Part shown: positions 22,501 to 35,235 of the stretch, piece after piece | Layout of the letters: each line of letters opens with the position of its first letter | How positions within the stretch are numbered: position 1 is the stretch's first letter | Source of the DNA: Tetragonia tetragonoides | Lineage: Eukaryota; Streptophyta; Magnoliopsida; Caryophyllales; Aizoaceae | Assembly (NCBI GenBank): GCA_038025085.1 | Contig: CM076148.1 | Span: 1,738,501-1,802,500 of the forward strand | DNA: 64,000 nucleotides | Direction of reading: 5' to 3' | Position numbers and translations under genes: made by a program | Notes under the pieces: model-generated | The model's database searches: none | The model's input: the letters and a program-made list of their open reading frames with translations, nothing else | Told to the model about the DNA's origin: nothing

Positions 22501-25500
22501 TATTTTCGCACCACATCGCACGATACACCCTTAGAGAACAAAAGAGGCCCCGAGATCTGTTATGGGGTCCCTGATAGGCTTGTGAGGGCGTTTTTATGGG
22601 ACACCAATGTAAAGGGCGGAACATAGAAGGCATGGGTGATATCAAAGTTCGGGGATTTGGATGACCCTACTAGGACACCGAGGATCCTCTAGGGTCATGA
22701 TAGACCCCATGGAGAAGTGTTGGCAAAAATGACACCCGTGTCCCTCGAAGCCGAAAACGAAAGTTATAATCCACATTTTTTGGGCTTTCGAGATGCACCG
22801 GAACGAAGGTGGATATTTTTGCACCACATTTCATGGAACACCCCAAGAGGACATGGGAGGCCCTCGGGGTCGCTTATCCGGTCCTTGATAGGCTTGGAAG
22901 GGTGTATTACGGCACACTGGTGTAAGAGATGACAGAACACCAAAGGCATGAGTGATATCAAAGTTCGGGGAGCCCGATGACTTTCCCGGGGCATCGAGGG
23001 CACTCTAAGGTCATGATAGACCTCCTCGAAAATTTTTGGCAAAAATGATACCCAGACCCGGAAAGCCGAAAACGAAGGCATATCCACGTTTTTTGGGCTT
23101 GTAGGAGGCTCGGAACGAAGGTGTATATTTTTACAACACATCGCACGGAACATCCCTAAGAGACATGGAAGACCCTTGGGTTTGCTTATCCGATCCCTGA
23201 TAGGCTTGAAACGACGTTTTACGGGACACTGGTGTAAGAGTCAGAATACCAAATGAATGGGTGATATTGAGTTTCATCCAGATGACCCTCACGGGGCACC
23301 GAGGGTCCTCTATGTTCATGGTAGACCCCCGAAAAATTTTGGGCGAAAATGATACCCGAGTTCTGGGAAGCTAAAAAGGAAGGCTATAATCCACGTTTTT
23401 TTTAAGCTTCCGGGAGGGCCTGTAACGAATGTGGATATTTTCGCACCACATCGCACGGGGCACCACTAGGGGACATGAATGGCCCATGGGGTAGATTATC
23501 GGGTTCTTGGTAAATTGAAGGCATCTTACTGAACACCGGAGACTAATCCACGATTTTTGGGTACCGAGCATGGCTACTTGTGCTGATTGTAAGTCTAGCA
23601 ATCACTTGTGACTTGTGATTCATTCCGTGTTTGAAAAGAAATTTTTTGTTTAATGCCATTTGTTAAGCATTAAGGATTATATAGGACTACAAATTTGATT
23701 GTAAATGTTGACCTCTTGTATGAAAATGTTAATTAGTACTCCCATTTAGGGTTGAGTGATCATGCCCTAAATATACGCTCAACAAATGTTTGACGGGCTC
23801 TTTAGTTATTAGTAGCTTTATTTTACGTGTTCGAATTGTGTCATGTTTCTGATACTATTGTTATGTAACAGATTGGGATGGGTAGCGCAGTAGAGACATT
23901 ATGTGGGCAAGCCTTTGGAGCAGGGAGGTACGACATGCTAGGCATTTACCTCCAAAGAGCCATCATCGTTCTAATGTTAACAGGGCTTCCAATAACAGTC
24001 ATCAACATCTTATCAAAACCCATCTTAATCTCACTGGGGGAATCAACGGCTGTAGCTTCATCAGCTGCAATATATGTCTACGGCCTCATCCCACAGATCT
24101 TCGCCTACGCCTTCATTTTCCCTATACAAAAGTTCCTGCAGGCCCAAAGCATTGTCAGGCCCAGTGCATACATTTCTGGGCTAACATTGGTGGCCCATCT
24201 TATACTGACTTGGGCTGTGGTTTTCAAATTGGGCTTTGGCCTACTTGGTGCAGCACTTGTTGTGAGCCTGTCTTGGTATATCATGGTGGTGGCCCAATTT
24301 GGATACATTTTGATGAGCAGTAAATTTAGAAGTACATGGACTGGGTTTAGCCTACAGGCCTTTTCTGGGCTTTGGGCCTTTTTTACTTTGTCAATTGGGT
24401 CAGCTGTGATGTTGTGTCTTGAGACTTGGTATTTTCAGGTTTTGATTTTGATTGCTGGTCTTTTGAAAGATCCTGAGCTTGCCTTGGATGCGCTCTCTGT
24501 CTGGTATTTGTCTCTTCCTTAAGAATCTTACTATATGTTTTTGCTCGTCGAAAAGGGAAATGTGCAACCACCTGTACATTGGTCTAGTTAGACGTTGCGT
24601 TACCATACTAGCAATCACGCGGTAATTCGCTTAAGGCATCATAAACCATAAAACTAGTCAATTTTCAAATGTTCTGATTTCTGTTATGATAGATAAGACT
24701 AGTAGGATATAAAATCACTAACTAGACATCCAACCGTTAAACTTTTGGTTGAATTGATTACTTCAAATGATAATAGAGTCAAATGACCAAGAGGTCTAGA
24801 TCAAAGCCTTTGGTTAAATTGATTCGTTCACAAGTAGAGCTGTCAAAAACTGACCCGACCTGTTTGTTCAGGGTCCTGACACAATAGTATTTTCTGTATT
24901 TGATGCACCTATTTGCAGCTTGGCTGTGATGGGGATGTTTCTCATGGTATCTCTTGGCTTTAATGCAGCTGCAAGGTTCGTCGATGTCTTTACCTTAATC
25001 CTTTATGTTCACTAATGAATTTTTCATATTACAGTGGTACAATAATCAGATTTGTTGATGAAGTTTGATTTAGCTATTTTGTAGTGTGAGGGTGAGTAAC
25101 GAGCTTGGAGCCGGAAATCCGAAGGCAGCAGCATTTTCAGTGGGGATGGTGACTCTAGTTTCTCTGACCATCGGTATAATTGAAGCAGTGTTTGTCTTAG
25201 CATTCCGCAAAGATCTGAGCTATGCTTTTACTACAGGAGAAGTTGTGGCTAATGCTGTCTCTGATCTTTGTCCCTTCTTAGCATTTAGTCTTGTTCTCAA
25301 CGGAGTTCAACCTGTCCTCTCCGGTATTTCCAACTCCTCCTATTTACACAAAAACTCATATAAGACGGCTTTACTATTAGAGCACTACTACTACATTTTG
25401 AACTGAAAATGTTACCTTTGGACTGCTGTAACCTCATACCAGTATATTGAGTATCAAGTTTCGCGTTTTCTGTTTCTGCAAGGGGTGGCTGTTGGATGTG

Positions 25501-26101
25501 GATGGCAAACTTTTGTTGCCTATGTAAACATCGGATGCTACTACATCGTCGGGGTTCCGATAGGATGTTTTCTTGGCTTCAAATTGGACCTAGGTGTTAA
25601 GGTTTGTATATTATTCTCAACCCTTTTACAATGGAGAAAAATGATCCATGATGAACTTACACTTTGATGATTATGCTTGTAGGGTATATGGACGGGAATG
25701 ATTGGAGGTACATTGATGCAAACTTTGATTTTGCTGTGGGTTACATTTCGATCCGATTGGGATAAAGAGGTAATGCATGAATTGTAGTACAATTATATTC
25801 AAGCTTTGGTTAATTACCTCACTAATGCACTCGACCACGACTCATTTCTTGTGAAGGACAAACTCGATAAACTTAAGTAGATGGTTGGAGACCCAATTAA
25901 TGATGTTATGTCGTCCCTAAAAATCAGAAGATGAGAAGAAATGAACCAAGATTGATTCTTTAAGAAACAAGTGCATTGTTAATGAATCCATTCCTTAATG
26001 CCATACTATTTGAAACTTTTGTTCAAAATTTTCAGGTCGAGAAATCAAAGCACCGTTTGGACAAATGGAAAGTCGACAAAATACCTCTTTTGAAGGAATG
26101 A
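19557..26101 (+). CDS. DTX40-like: MATE-2: DETOXIFICATION 40-like MATE efflux transporter, 7 exons
   Basis: Tandem paralogue of MATE-1 and a twelve-helix MATE antiporter. Exons: 19557-19868, 23872-24503, 24919-24975, 25085-25323, 25483-25601, 25683-25769 and 26036-26101. They total 1512 nt, 503 aa, with an intact frame. I took the ATG at 19557 ([12 protein letters not shown]); the preceding in-frame TTG is not a plausible start. Exons 2-7 match MATE-1 in length and phase; only exon 1 differs. Signatures: [47 protein letters not shown] and [19 protein letters not shown]. The N-terminal tail is proline-rich (PAPPPQPPP). Intron 1 is 4.0 kb and contains a hAT element with a nested MITE plus a ~310-bp tandem array. 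The protein has clearly diverged from MATE-1, so the gene duplication is older than the X/Y flank duplication. The substrate is unknown. Confidence 0.93.
19905..20025. mobile_element. MITE family B copy in MATE-2 intron 1
   Basis: About 115 bp, with ends ATAAGGCCGGCTCAAAGTGA and CACCTTAAAATCGCCTCATA. It is a relative of the copies at 5174, 7815 and 49055. Confidence 0.5.
20529..21467. mobile_element. hAT-type non-autonomous element in MATE-2 intron 1
   Basis: The termini CAGTGGCGGATCTA and TAGATCCGCACTG are inverted. They are flanked by a perfect 8-bp duplication, CATTATGA (20521-20528 and 21468-21475). 939 bp with no transposase; it contains a nested Stowaway-like MITE. Confidence 0.8.
20555..20801. 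mobile_element. Stowaway-like MITE nested in the hAT element
   Basis: A 247-bp element starting CCTCCGTTCCACAACAATAA and ending in the inverted copy (AACGGAGG), flanked by TA on both sides (20553-20554 and 20802-20803). The CTCCGT terminus and TA target fit Tc1/Mariner-derived Stowaway MITEs. Confidence 0.8.
21940..23580 (-). repeat. GC-rich array of ~310-bp tandem units, copy A (inside MATE-2 intron 1)
   Basis: Degenerate units repeat about every 312-315 bp; ATAGGCTTG occurs at about 22259, 22574, 22889 and 23201. At one side are short CATGTCCCA-type repeats. The other side carries GGTACCGAGCATGG. A second copy in inverted orientation is at 36390-38050, with the same borders. Short open frames occur on both strands in most units, which argues for low stop density rather than genes. 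Family unknown. Confidence 0.8.
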
Positions 26102-27130
26102 CTTATATGATTATTGTTTCAGCAGGGTGTTTCAATAATCTCCATTTCTTGGCAGCACAGTAGCATTTTTTTGATTCACGCTTTATTCGGGCGCGTTCTA
26201 TCAGTGTAACAATAAATACTCCCTATCAAGAATGGAACAGAAGGCCTTGCTTGATGGTGGTTACAAATAAGGAAACCTTATGTATCATCAAATAAGAAAA
26301 GAGACAATAACACACCCTTTGTTCGATATTCTACTATGACTACGTCTACAATTGGGTACCAACAAGTGATTGGTGTGAGTAGTTCCGCACTCTCATCCCT
26401 TAAGTGATCAGTGCCAAGTAATGTCAAAGAGCCCCATTCCCGAACCCTTAGTCATTGTTTGAGGTCTTGAGTTGCCAACAAACTGAAAGTTCAGGCTTTA
26501 ACCATTAGAAGAACGTACCAAATGGAAACTTGCATTCTTGTTAAATAGACACTAACATCTTAAACTGAAAACATGCATGGCAAGATGACTTAGAAGGACT
26601 TATAAAATCTGAATACAAGAAATTTATTGTCCATGGAAAACCAGAACCAAAATGGAAGATGATATTATCATCAAAGCGAGTGCTTAATTTTACTAGATGT
26701 TCTTCAGATAAGATAGAACTTCACCCAAACAATAGCTTGCGGCCAAAGTGTACAAGGAGTACGTACGATTATACTCAAGTTAGTCAAGTAGCTTCTCTGT
26801 CAATAGGAGGTGTATGTTTTCCTTTGCTGTGAAAAAGAGGGGTTCTGAATAATGCCCTCGCTGTTTATTGAACAAAAACCATGACCAAATTGTGCCAATG
26901 AAAGACACCTTATTTATTTCATACAGTAAGATTGACGAACAATTGAAGTGATCACTGCTGTTCCTTTTTCAAGATGGCCCTGTATACCAAAGTTGTTTGG
27001 TTATTGAAATTCTCATGGTATTACTAGAAGATATAGGTATATGAAACAGTTACAAGCATAATACTCAAAGAAAGAAAAGAAGATGCCTACCAGCTTCAGT
27101 GCTGCGCATAGTAGTAGCTAACTCTTCTGT
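26102..27130. other. Spacer between MATE-2 (3' UTR) and NLR-1
   Basis: The MATE-2 3' UTR comes first. From about 26800 the sequence resembles the downstream flank of NLR-4 (61740-61860), so it is diverged NLR 3' flank. No further gene is visible. Confidence 0.45.
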
Positions 27131-30100
27131 CTAGCTTGGACTTTGAAGAACATCAATATTGCCTGCATACTCTGAAAATCCTAGGCCACCTCTGTTGGCA
27201 TCACCTCTTGCAGTTCTAGACCCTGATTCAGAATTACAGATTCTTGGTGATTGCTATCTGAGTAAGAATAATCTAATCGGTTTATATCATTTATCACCAA
27301 ATAATTTATCCCTAAGAATGTAAACAATATAACTATTCATATTGCACAAGATTTTGTAACTATGGTGCTATAAAGAAGAATGAGATCATTGCAGCTGAAA
27401 TGGAACTTGAGTTCATACCTATCCAATTATTAGCTGACCACAAATATGAAAAAATGTATCCTGCAAAATAGAATGTGATTGTAATTATACAGCACCTTCA
27501 AATGTTTAAAATGTGAACTGGTACAAGGAAATTGTGATTTTACCAATCTGCTACTACTTCCTATTGTGGAGCTGGTGCTTACCACAGAATCCTGTCTTCG
27601 TAACCTAAAATTGTAAAAAGACATGAAATGTTATAAAAGTGCAGGACTTGAGAAGTGGCAGTGCAAATATATCTGTACAATATTTTAGCCTATTGAAAAA
27701 TCTCATTTTGCTTGTACCAGAAAACAGAAAGTCCTTTCAAATCATATAAGGTGAAGAACGACGTGCATTAATTTAGTTCAAGTTGTATTAGCCTCTTGTT
27801 GCATCGTCTTTGTTTATGATTTTAGCTGGTAATAGGCCAAGCAGAAGATGTGACAGAAGGTAAATATTCTACTATTTAGATGAAGCAACTCAAGAAGGCC
27901 TCAAAAAGACCGACAGGCGACATACCTGGGTGTATAAGATAACTCCCTAGGAACTGCTGCTTCGTGAAGTATGACGTCACACTGTACACTTGGTCTATTT
28001 TCTTCCTCTATGCGTAATAGTCCTCTTTCTCCTTCGATGACAATAACACCATTACCTTTTCCTGGCAAGGTCTTTAGAAGCTTTAAGCTCATACACTTCC
28101 AAACCTTGACTCTACGTAATGCAGGGCAGTTGAGTTCTGCCCTTCGACATATAAACTTCAGTTTTGGCAAGTCGAAGAGCACTAATATCTCCAACCCCAG
28201 GAGTGACTGGAGGACGGTTGCCTTTGACATCTTGCATTATTATCGACACCATCTTAGGACATCGTTTTACGCATATCTTCTTGAGTTTTTTGAGGGATTC
28301 AAGCATCTCCCATGTGAGCAAATAAGTCAATCCATTAAAATCAGAGACATCCAAAACAGTCAAGTCCTGCAAGCAACCGACAAACTGCAGTGATTCTATT
28401 TCCCTAAGGCAAACCATAAGGTAAAGCTCAGCAGTTCCCTCTGGAAGCCTGATTTTGCGGCAATCACCAGTCACAGTTATACTGTTATCACCGACATTGA
28501 GACCAGTACAGGAACCACCCACAGCAAATCTAAAGCTACGTGGTGCAGGGATGTTCTTTTTTTCTCTCTCGACCTCATATCTATGAAAGACACCTGTATT
28601 CCTAAACGTGAGCTGAAGAACAACCAAGCCTGTCAGGTGTAAAAGCTCCTCAACACAAGCTCTTCCTGCTCGTCTTAGATTAAAATGACTTGATTCCCAC
28701 ATATAGCCCCCATTATAATCATTTATCATCAACAGTTCCTCCAGTCATGTCAATCTATGAAGTACTCCAGTTGGGAATACTTCAAGCCTGGCATGTGAAA
28801 GATCTAGGCGCCTTAGGTCTGTCAACCTGTGCAACCCTTGTGGTAATTCTTCCAAGGGGGTCACCGAGAGATCAAGAGCAATCAATCTCTGGAAGTTCGC
28901 CAAGGAAGGCAGACGAATCAAGCTCAGACAACTACACAGAAGAAGGGCGCGCAGATTTGTTAAGGCTGACACTGATCTTGGTAGAGATGAGATGCTAGTG
29001 TGAGATAGGTCAAGAAGTGTAAGATTGCATATACTGTTGAAGAAACCACCATTGACATGACATAATTTGATTTTCCTGCAGTGACAGAGTAGAGAGTGTG
29101 ATGCAATTAGGATTGTTGCACAACTGACGCAACTGACATTGCACAAACGAGGCTCTCTTCGTATGTAGAGGCCAATTATTTGCCAAAGGAGGTCACTGAG
29201 AGAACTTCCACTATTGACGAACAATTTACAACCCTTAGAATCAGCAGCATACATTGCCACATGAAGCACTAAATTTAGCATCTTGACGGAGTCATCCTTT
29301 CCAATGTCTAGAAGGTGAGCATCTTCAAGCTTTTTCAATACATCCCTTCCCTCATTTATGCTATTCTTTAAGGATGTAATTGGATCTACATGCCCATCCC
29401 ACATCCAGTACTCTATCAGCTCTGTTGCCTTAATGACATGACCCTTAGGAAATAATGCACAGTAAGCAAAGCAGTTGAGTGAAGGCTCTCCTACTTTCTC
29501 AGTGCTTTCTTTAAAACAATCAACTATCTCTTTCTCTCGGCGTTGTTCACCAAGTAAATTTGGTGATCCGCTTAGTGATTTCAGTTTTTTGCTCCAAGAA
29601 TCTTCGATATCATATCTTCTTGCGTGGTTGTCATGCCTTACCATGAGGATTTCTGCTAGCAGACTTATTGCCTTGGGCAAGCGATGAAGATGCATCACTG
29701 CTTCCTCAGCCATCCTGCAAGTTTCTTCTCCCAAACATTCTATATTATCAGAACCTACTTCTTCCTTAAATAGTTTCCACGCCTCATTCTCATCAGAAAG
29801 CCGTTCCATTTCATAAAATTTACTTCTGAATCTTGCTGAGATGCTCGTGCAGACAGAATAACTTCTTGAAGTCACTATCAGCTTCCAAGCACCAATACGA
29901 TTCGAAATTCCAATATCAACGAGAGATAAGTCATCCCTCACTGAATCTAACACAATCAGCATATTTCCCTTGCTTTTCAGTTCTGTCTGCAGCTTGCTAG
30001 TAGTTCTTCTCTCATTATTGTTAGTCTCACCAAGCTCTATAGATAATTCGCTTGCAATTTCTTCTTGAAGCTCACTATTGCCCCGTCCTTGATCAACCTT

Positions 30101-30899
30101 CAACCAAATAACACTCTCAAGACCTTTCATTTGTTCTAGCGCTTGATTATGAATTGAGGTTGCCATGGCTGTCTTGCCAACACCACCCATTCCATGAATA
30201 CATATTATATCAGCTCCTCCTGGTTTTGAAAGCTCCTCCCATATTTCTTTTCTCATTTTTTTTCTAGCCTCACCAACAATGTTCACCTCAGGCTTCTGCT
30301 TAATTCCTTTGACCGTAATATCCGCCAAGGTTTGTTCACCCCTTCGTATCAGCTCACTTATCTCTTCAATCTTCACGTCAATCAAAGCTCGAGCTCCCAA
30401 TCTGCCCCAACAGTTGGGGACCAGCTCATTTATACAGCCTGCAATTATACGTCTGTCGAGACTCTCAATATCAACACCACTCGGAAATTGTACAGCTTTT
30501 CTAATCCATTCAGAAGGGTCACTGTTAAGCACATCAATCTCATTCATCCTCCGCCTGAGTCTTTCAGTCAAAATTTGCAGTTGTTTCAATTTCTCTGACA
30601 GTGTGTTCAACTTGATTTTGCTAGCCTTGAAATATTTATACACAGCAAATGACACTCCCGCAAGTGTTGACAACAACCCGATAAAGGAACTCAAAATAGC
30701 TACAACTTCTGGTGCTTTAACAGGCGAAATATTGCAGAAAGAAACGGACATCAAAAAAGCATGTTAGTCTCTGAAGAATTAACAGCAGAACAAACATTTT
30801 TTGTAATTCTGTACGAGACATGTAACTGCAAATCTAATGCATGAAAAAATGAAACCTTTGTAAGGATAATAAGGAGGAATAAGATTACATACCTATCAT
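27131..30899 (-). pseudogene. NLR-1: CC-NB-LRR disease resistance gene, degenerate
   Basis: An intracellular immune receptor of the CC-NB-LRR type, resembling the At4g27190/RPS2-like group. It has a hydrophobic N-terminal helix (PEVVAILSSFIGLLSTLAGV), a coiled coil, P-loop GMGGVGKT, kinase-2 MLIVLDSV, RNBS-B KLIVTSRS, GLPL-like RLPKAI, RNBS-D CFAYCALFPKG, then LRRs. The MHD position reads LHV. Model: 7-nt exon 30893-30899, main exon 30714 to 27926, small exons 27544-27604 and 27419-27460, and a 3' exon near 27215-27131. Damage seen against NLR-2: a 1-bp loss near 29190 and a 2-bp loss near 29066 scramble about 41 codons; an in-frame TGA lies at 28745-28747; a 2-bp loss near 28199 shifts the C-terminal LRRs; TAG ends the 42-nt exon. 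An unspliced ATG at 30751 would also be in frame. It could still yield a 655-residue truncated CC-NB-LRR. Confidence 0.8.
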
Positions 30900-31239
30900 G
30901 GCGCTTCTTTTTGCAGTTTACTCTCTATCTTATGAGGAAAACGAACTACTTCCTCCAGGAAAGAAAATTTTAGATTGCTGAAAAGCACAGCCTATAAAGA
31001 TTGGAAAGAAAAAGAAAGAATTAGAATCACCAAAATAAGTTTACTAGTCTTTGCATTATGAACTGTAACAGTGGCACCCCCAAAACAATTAACCTACACA
31101 AAAATCATTCCCCCTCCTCAATTACCTTGAAATTCAAATGACCCATCACAGAAATTTCAATTGTTTTACTATGATTTATTGCTACATACAGAGAACAGCA
31201 AATGAACTAAGTTCAGAGTAAGAAACAAAGTGTATCGTT

Positions 31240-31375
31240 TTTTGGTTTAACCACATGTTCACTCGACCCTTTGGGCTAAGATTAATCCCGTTCACGAAGG
31301 GGTAAAGTGCTCCCACTAAAAAGTTTCTCAATTCACAAGATTCGAACCCTCAACCTTGCTTAAGGGATGGGTGTT
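31240..31375 (-). mobile_element. tRNA-derived SINE fragment
   Basis: On the - strand a polymerase III B-box-like GGTTCGAATCT lies at 31338-31348. Part of the same sequence (TTGGTTTAACCACA...) recurs near 46930. Confidence 0.4.
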
Positions 31376-31457
31376 ATCAACCAGTATTTTAGTATTCTCA
31401 AATATTCTGTCATTTTTGTATTTTTGGGGCTTTTAGTGAAAATACTTGTGGTCAGTG

Positions 31458-31947
31458 CATTGGCGTATCCAGGGGTACAAGTTGGTACAAGCGTCGACCC
31501 TCTTTTTCGGTAATTTTTTGTCAGTTTTATAAAGTATATATATTATGAAAGGCATTTTGTATCATAAATACTTGTGTGGAGTATCGATATGACCTCTTTT
31601 TTGTTACCTTGTAGATTGTAGGTTCAAATCTTGGGAGAACTATTTTCTACCAATTTTTCTTCTACAATTCTTCCCCTCTTTCATTTTTTTGATCTAATCC
31701 ATACCTCTTTCTTTTTTTTTTTTTTAGGAAAAATCCATACCTCTTTCTTAATTTTATACATCATGTGTTTTAATTTTTTAATATTATCCATTCTTTTTTT
31801 TAAGTTTATACATCACATGTGTATTATTGTATACCTCTATAATTATACAATTAAGTTTCTACGTTGAGTGTCAAATGAACCCATATTTAAAAAAAAAAAA
31901 AACCTCCGAATTGTACCCCAAGTACTAAATTCCTGGATACGCCACTG
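31458..31947. mobile_element. hAT-type MITE
   Basis: A 490-bp element with ends CATTGGCGTATCCAGG and CCTGGATACGCCACTG. The flanking 8-bp duplication has one mismatch (GGTCAGTG at 31450-31457, GGTCACTG at 31948-31955). No coding capacity. Confidence 0.8.
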
Positions 31948-34057
31948 GGTCACTGGTATATAACCACCCTTTTCAATTAAGAAAGCTTATCAATCAAAAA
32001 AACACAAAACTTATTTGGATTCTCTATGACTCTCTATCCTTAGTTTCCTTTGCTTAGTGAGTTCGAGGCTTATTCTTCTGCTCTAGCCTCCTGATTATTG
32101 AGCTAGGATTGGTTAATCATTGCTAATTGAAGCAATCTTAATCAACCTCAACCCAAATTATCCAGGATCATAACAATAAGAGTGCTGAACCACTCACACC
32201 AACCACTTATGGGTAACAAAGTGTATATATATCTTCAAGAGCACATAATCAAGAATTAAAAGAGGAGAAGAAGGACAGGAGAAATTGTTACCTCTTCTCT
32301 TCTTCCAAAAATTCCTTATCCCCAACCCCATCATGCAAACCCAAGCTAACTCTTTACTCTCATCCCCAATTCTTTTTTCCTTTTTTTCATTTTCAATCGG
32401 GCCAAAATTCCGATTCTCGGTAGTTTTTCACTTCCATTTTTCGCCGGCATGCGTTGAACATATTGCATATCTACTGAATCACAGAAATTTTGAGAGAAAC
32501 ACTACTTCTCCGTCGCCAAAACAAAACAAGATATCTTTAAGAGGTTGAAGGTGAGAGATTATTGGTCTGATTTTTTCTTTAGATAGAAAATCTGATGGGT
32601 ATTGCTTAATTTTGATATCTTGGCTGGTAAAGAATTTTGTTTGGCTATGGAGTTTAAGAGAGCTGGAGGAGAAATTGTACGAGATAGTCAGAGGAAGAAG
32701 AAAGAGGACAGAAAAGGCAGCCTTGGTTGAAGAAAAAATGAGGGCTCTTTTGTCATTGTACACTTTTTACACCAAAAACTAAGGGCTCATATTAGATTCT
32801 GCGGCTTAAAAAATAAAAATGCGTTAATATTCCCTAGTACTAGGTGCATGTCCGTGCGATCTACAGGCTTATAATTTATCATTAGAAAATATATTTTGAA
32901 TGGTATCAAGAAATAGGTTAATGATTTATCAATATCGTCTATAATAACTAATATGAAGTTATCTCTTCAAAACCAAAGTTGTGTTATGTGAGTGCAAAAT
33001 TGCTTATGTGACATACAATAATAATTGTTTAGATTTAAATGATAAGTTAAATTTATATATTTTCATACTTTAAAAAAGAATTCAAATAAATAGTTAAATG
33101 ACAAATTCACAACCGCGCACCATCTTGATATAATATCCTTGGGGACCGTTAGATTTATACATTCGTGTGCTTATATACTCCATCAATTTATCTGCTACCG
33201 AGCTTATTAATAGCCAATATACTACAATTGGTTCTTATCTCTCTTTGATTTTTTTTTTTTTATATAAATTACTTATGTGTCATGTAATGTATTATGACAA
33301 CGGTTTGATCCATGTAGATAAAAATTATTTCCTTTCTTATTTTATACTTAAACGAATTTATCCAAGAAAACAGTGTTTAAACCTACTTTATTCACATTAT
33401 TTTACCAAATTAGCGTAATATTCCATCTCCATGAACCATGTACTTTTGTTGGGGTGTAGAATCACAGTGAAGATTTTTAGATGCATATATAATACGTTAA
33501 TTTATTAGTTAGTTTTAAAGTCTTTATGCATTTATTACTTTGACTACTTTACCTTATTAAATTCTTATATCTAGTTTTTGGTATAGTTTAGTTTAAGGTC
33601 GTTTAATTATGTTCATGTATCCTTCACTCAAATAAATAAATAAATGTTTATGTATTCTATTTATTATTTATATAATATGGTTCATATCCTCATTAATTGG
33701 TTAACTTGGCATTAGCTTTTGAATATAATGATGATTGGACATGGTGACATGCAAAACACGTGTGAATACAAAAGCGCTATGATCAACTTTTATATAGGAT
33801 CATTTTATAGTATGTTCTTTTTTCGAAAATTCATACGCCAAAAACTTTGTTCAAGAAAATAGATAAGTGATAGGTTTACAATTAACTATCATTTTCACGT
33901 GCTCAGTCAATCGAAATATTAATACCTCTACATGCTTGTGTAATTTTATAACTTTCTACCATGACAATACCCATTACTAATGTTTTTGTTTCTCTTTGGT
34001 CTACATTGTATTAAAAATATTAATAAAATATTTTTTCATTTACAAATAATTTATGTT
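31948..34057. other. AT-rich intergenic DNA, no gene seen
   Basis: No supported gene. Near 32836 is a CTAGT...GTGCGAT motif that reappears inverted near 38590-38615. These may be the borders of a larger, unclassified element. Confidence 0.4.
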
Positions 34058-34475
34058 TAATGACATGTATTATGCAGCAGTTGTGTGGATCCACATGGCC
34101 AAACTAATTTCCTATTTTTCTAACTAAAAGAAAATGGTTAAGAAAAATAATAGTTAAAATTACACCAATTTTACTTAATGTCATGTATTATGCAATAATT
34201 GTTTGGATCCACATGGCCAAACTAATTTCATATTTTTCTAATTAAAAGAAATTGGTTAAAAATAATAATAATTATATTTAAACCAATTTTACTTAAATAT
34301 TGTACTAATTTACTACATCTATCCATCTTCATGGAGAATCACTTATAATTTTGTTTAATATCATGTATTATGCAACGATTGTTTATTTGGGTCCTTGTAG
34401 ACAAATTAATCTTTTATTTTTCTAATTAAAAAAATACTAAAAAAATAATTATGTTTACAACTACCTTACTTAACT
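34058..34475 (+). repeat. ~118-bp AT-rich repeat, three copies
   Basis: The units start at about 34058, 34178 and 34357, each with ATCATGTATTATGCA or a close variant, and the first two continue with GGATCCACATGGCCAAACTA. The third is more diverged. Non-coding. Confidence 0.65.
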
Positions 34476-34800
34476 ATTCTACTAATCTACTATATCTCTC
34501 CATCTTCATGGAGAATGATTAAAAATTTCAGATGTATAATCTACCAAAACATGGATTATATATGTTAGGACTATTTTCTCTTATAAATTAGATTCGTCGT
34601 ATAGTTTTTAACGTAATTTATTTTAAGTTCATGTACCATATCTATGAAATTAATAATGTTCATGTATCGCAATTAATTAGATAACATGGTTCATGTATTG
34701 TCATTAATTATTTGGATGACATGACATTGCCTTTTAGATATGATGATGATTGGGATATGACATGGCATGACACGTGTCGATGCAACGGCTGTCAAGATCC

Positions 34801-34938
<138 letters not shown>

Positions 34939-35117
34939 TTGTTATGAAAAATTGGTTAAATACTTAAATACTTAAATTAACACGAATTATCATGAGGATT
35001 GCTAAACATAAATCGCAAATTACTAAAAATAAATTTTTCTCTCAATATACCCCTAATTATTTTCTCAACCTTTTCAACTCTCCTCTTCTCTCTCTATCAT
35101 ATCTTTGTTTCCCTAAC

Positions 35118-35235
35118 CAAGATAGATTGGTGTAGTGGTTCAGCACTTCATCCCTTAAACAAGTGGTTAGGGGTTCGAATCCCAACTCTTGCGAATGAAA
35201 AAAAATCTCATTGTTGGTCGGGGTATAAAGACAGT
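35118..35235 (+). mobile_element. tRNA-derived SINE
   Basis: A-box-like GGTGTAGTGG at 35131-35140 and B box GGTTCGAATCC at 35174-35184, with an A-rich stretch after. It is not a functional tRNA: no cloverleaf with paired acceptor ends was found. Confidence 0.55.

Noticed and set aside
30279..30767. 162-codon + strand frame over NLR-1, and the 160-codon one at 55426-55908
   Set aside because: Both are antisense shadows of the N-terminal coding region of the NLRs, preserved because the paralogues are similar.
35131..35184. Possible tRNA gene with A and B boxes
   Set aside because: The acceptor and anticodon stems do not pair, and an A-rich tail follows, so it was called a SINE.
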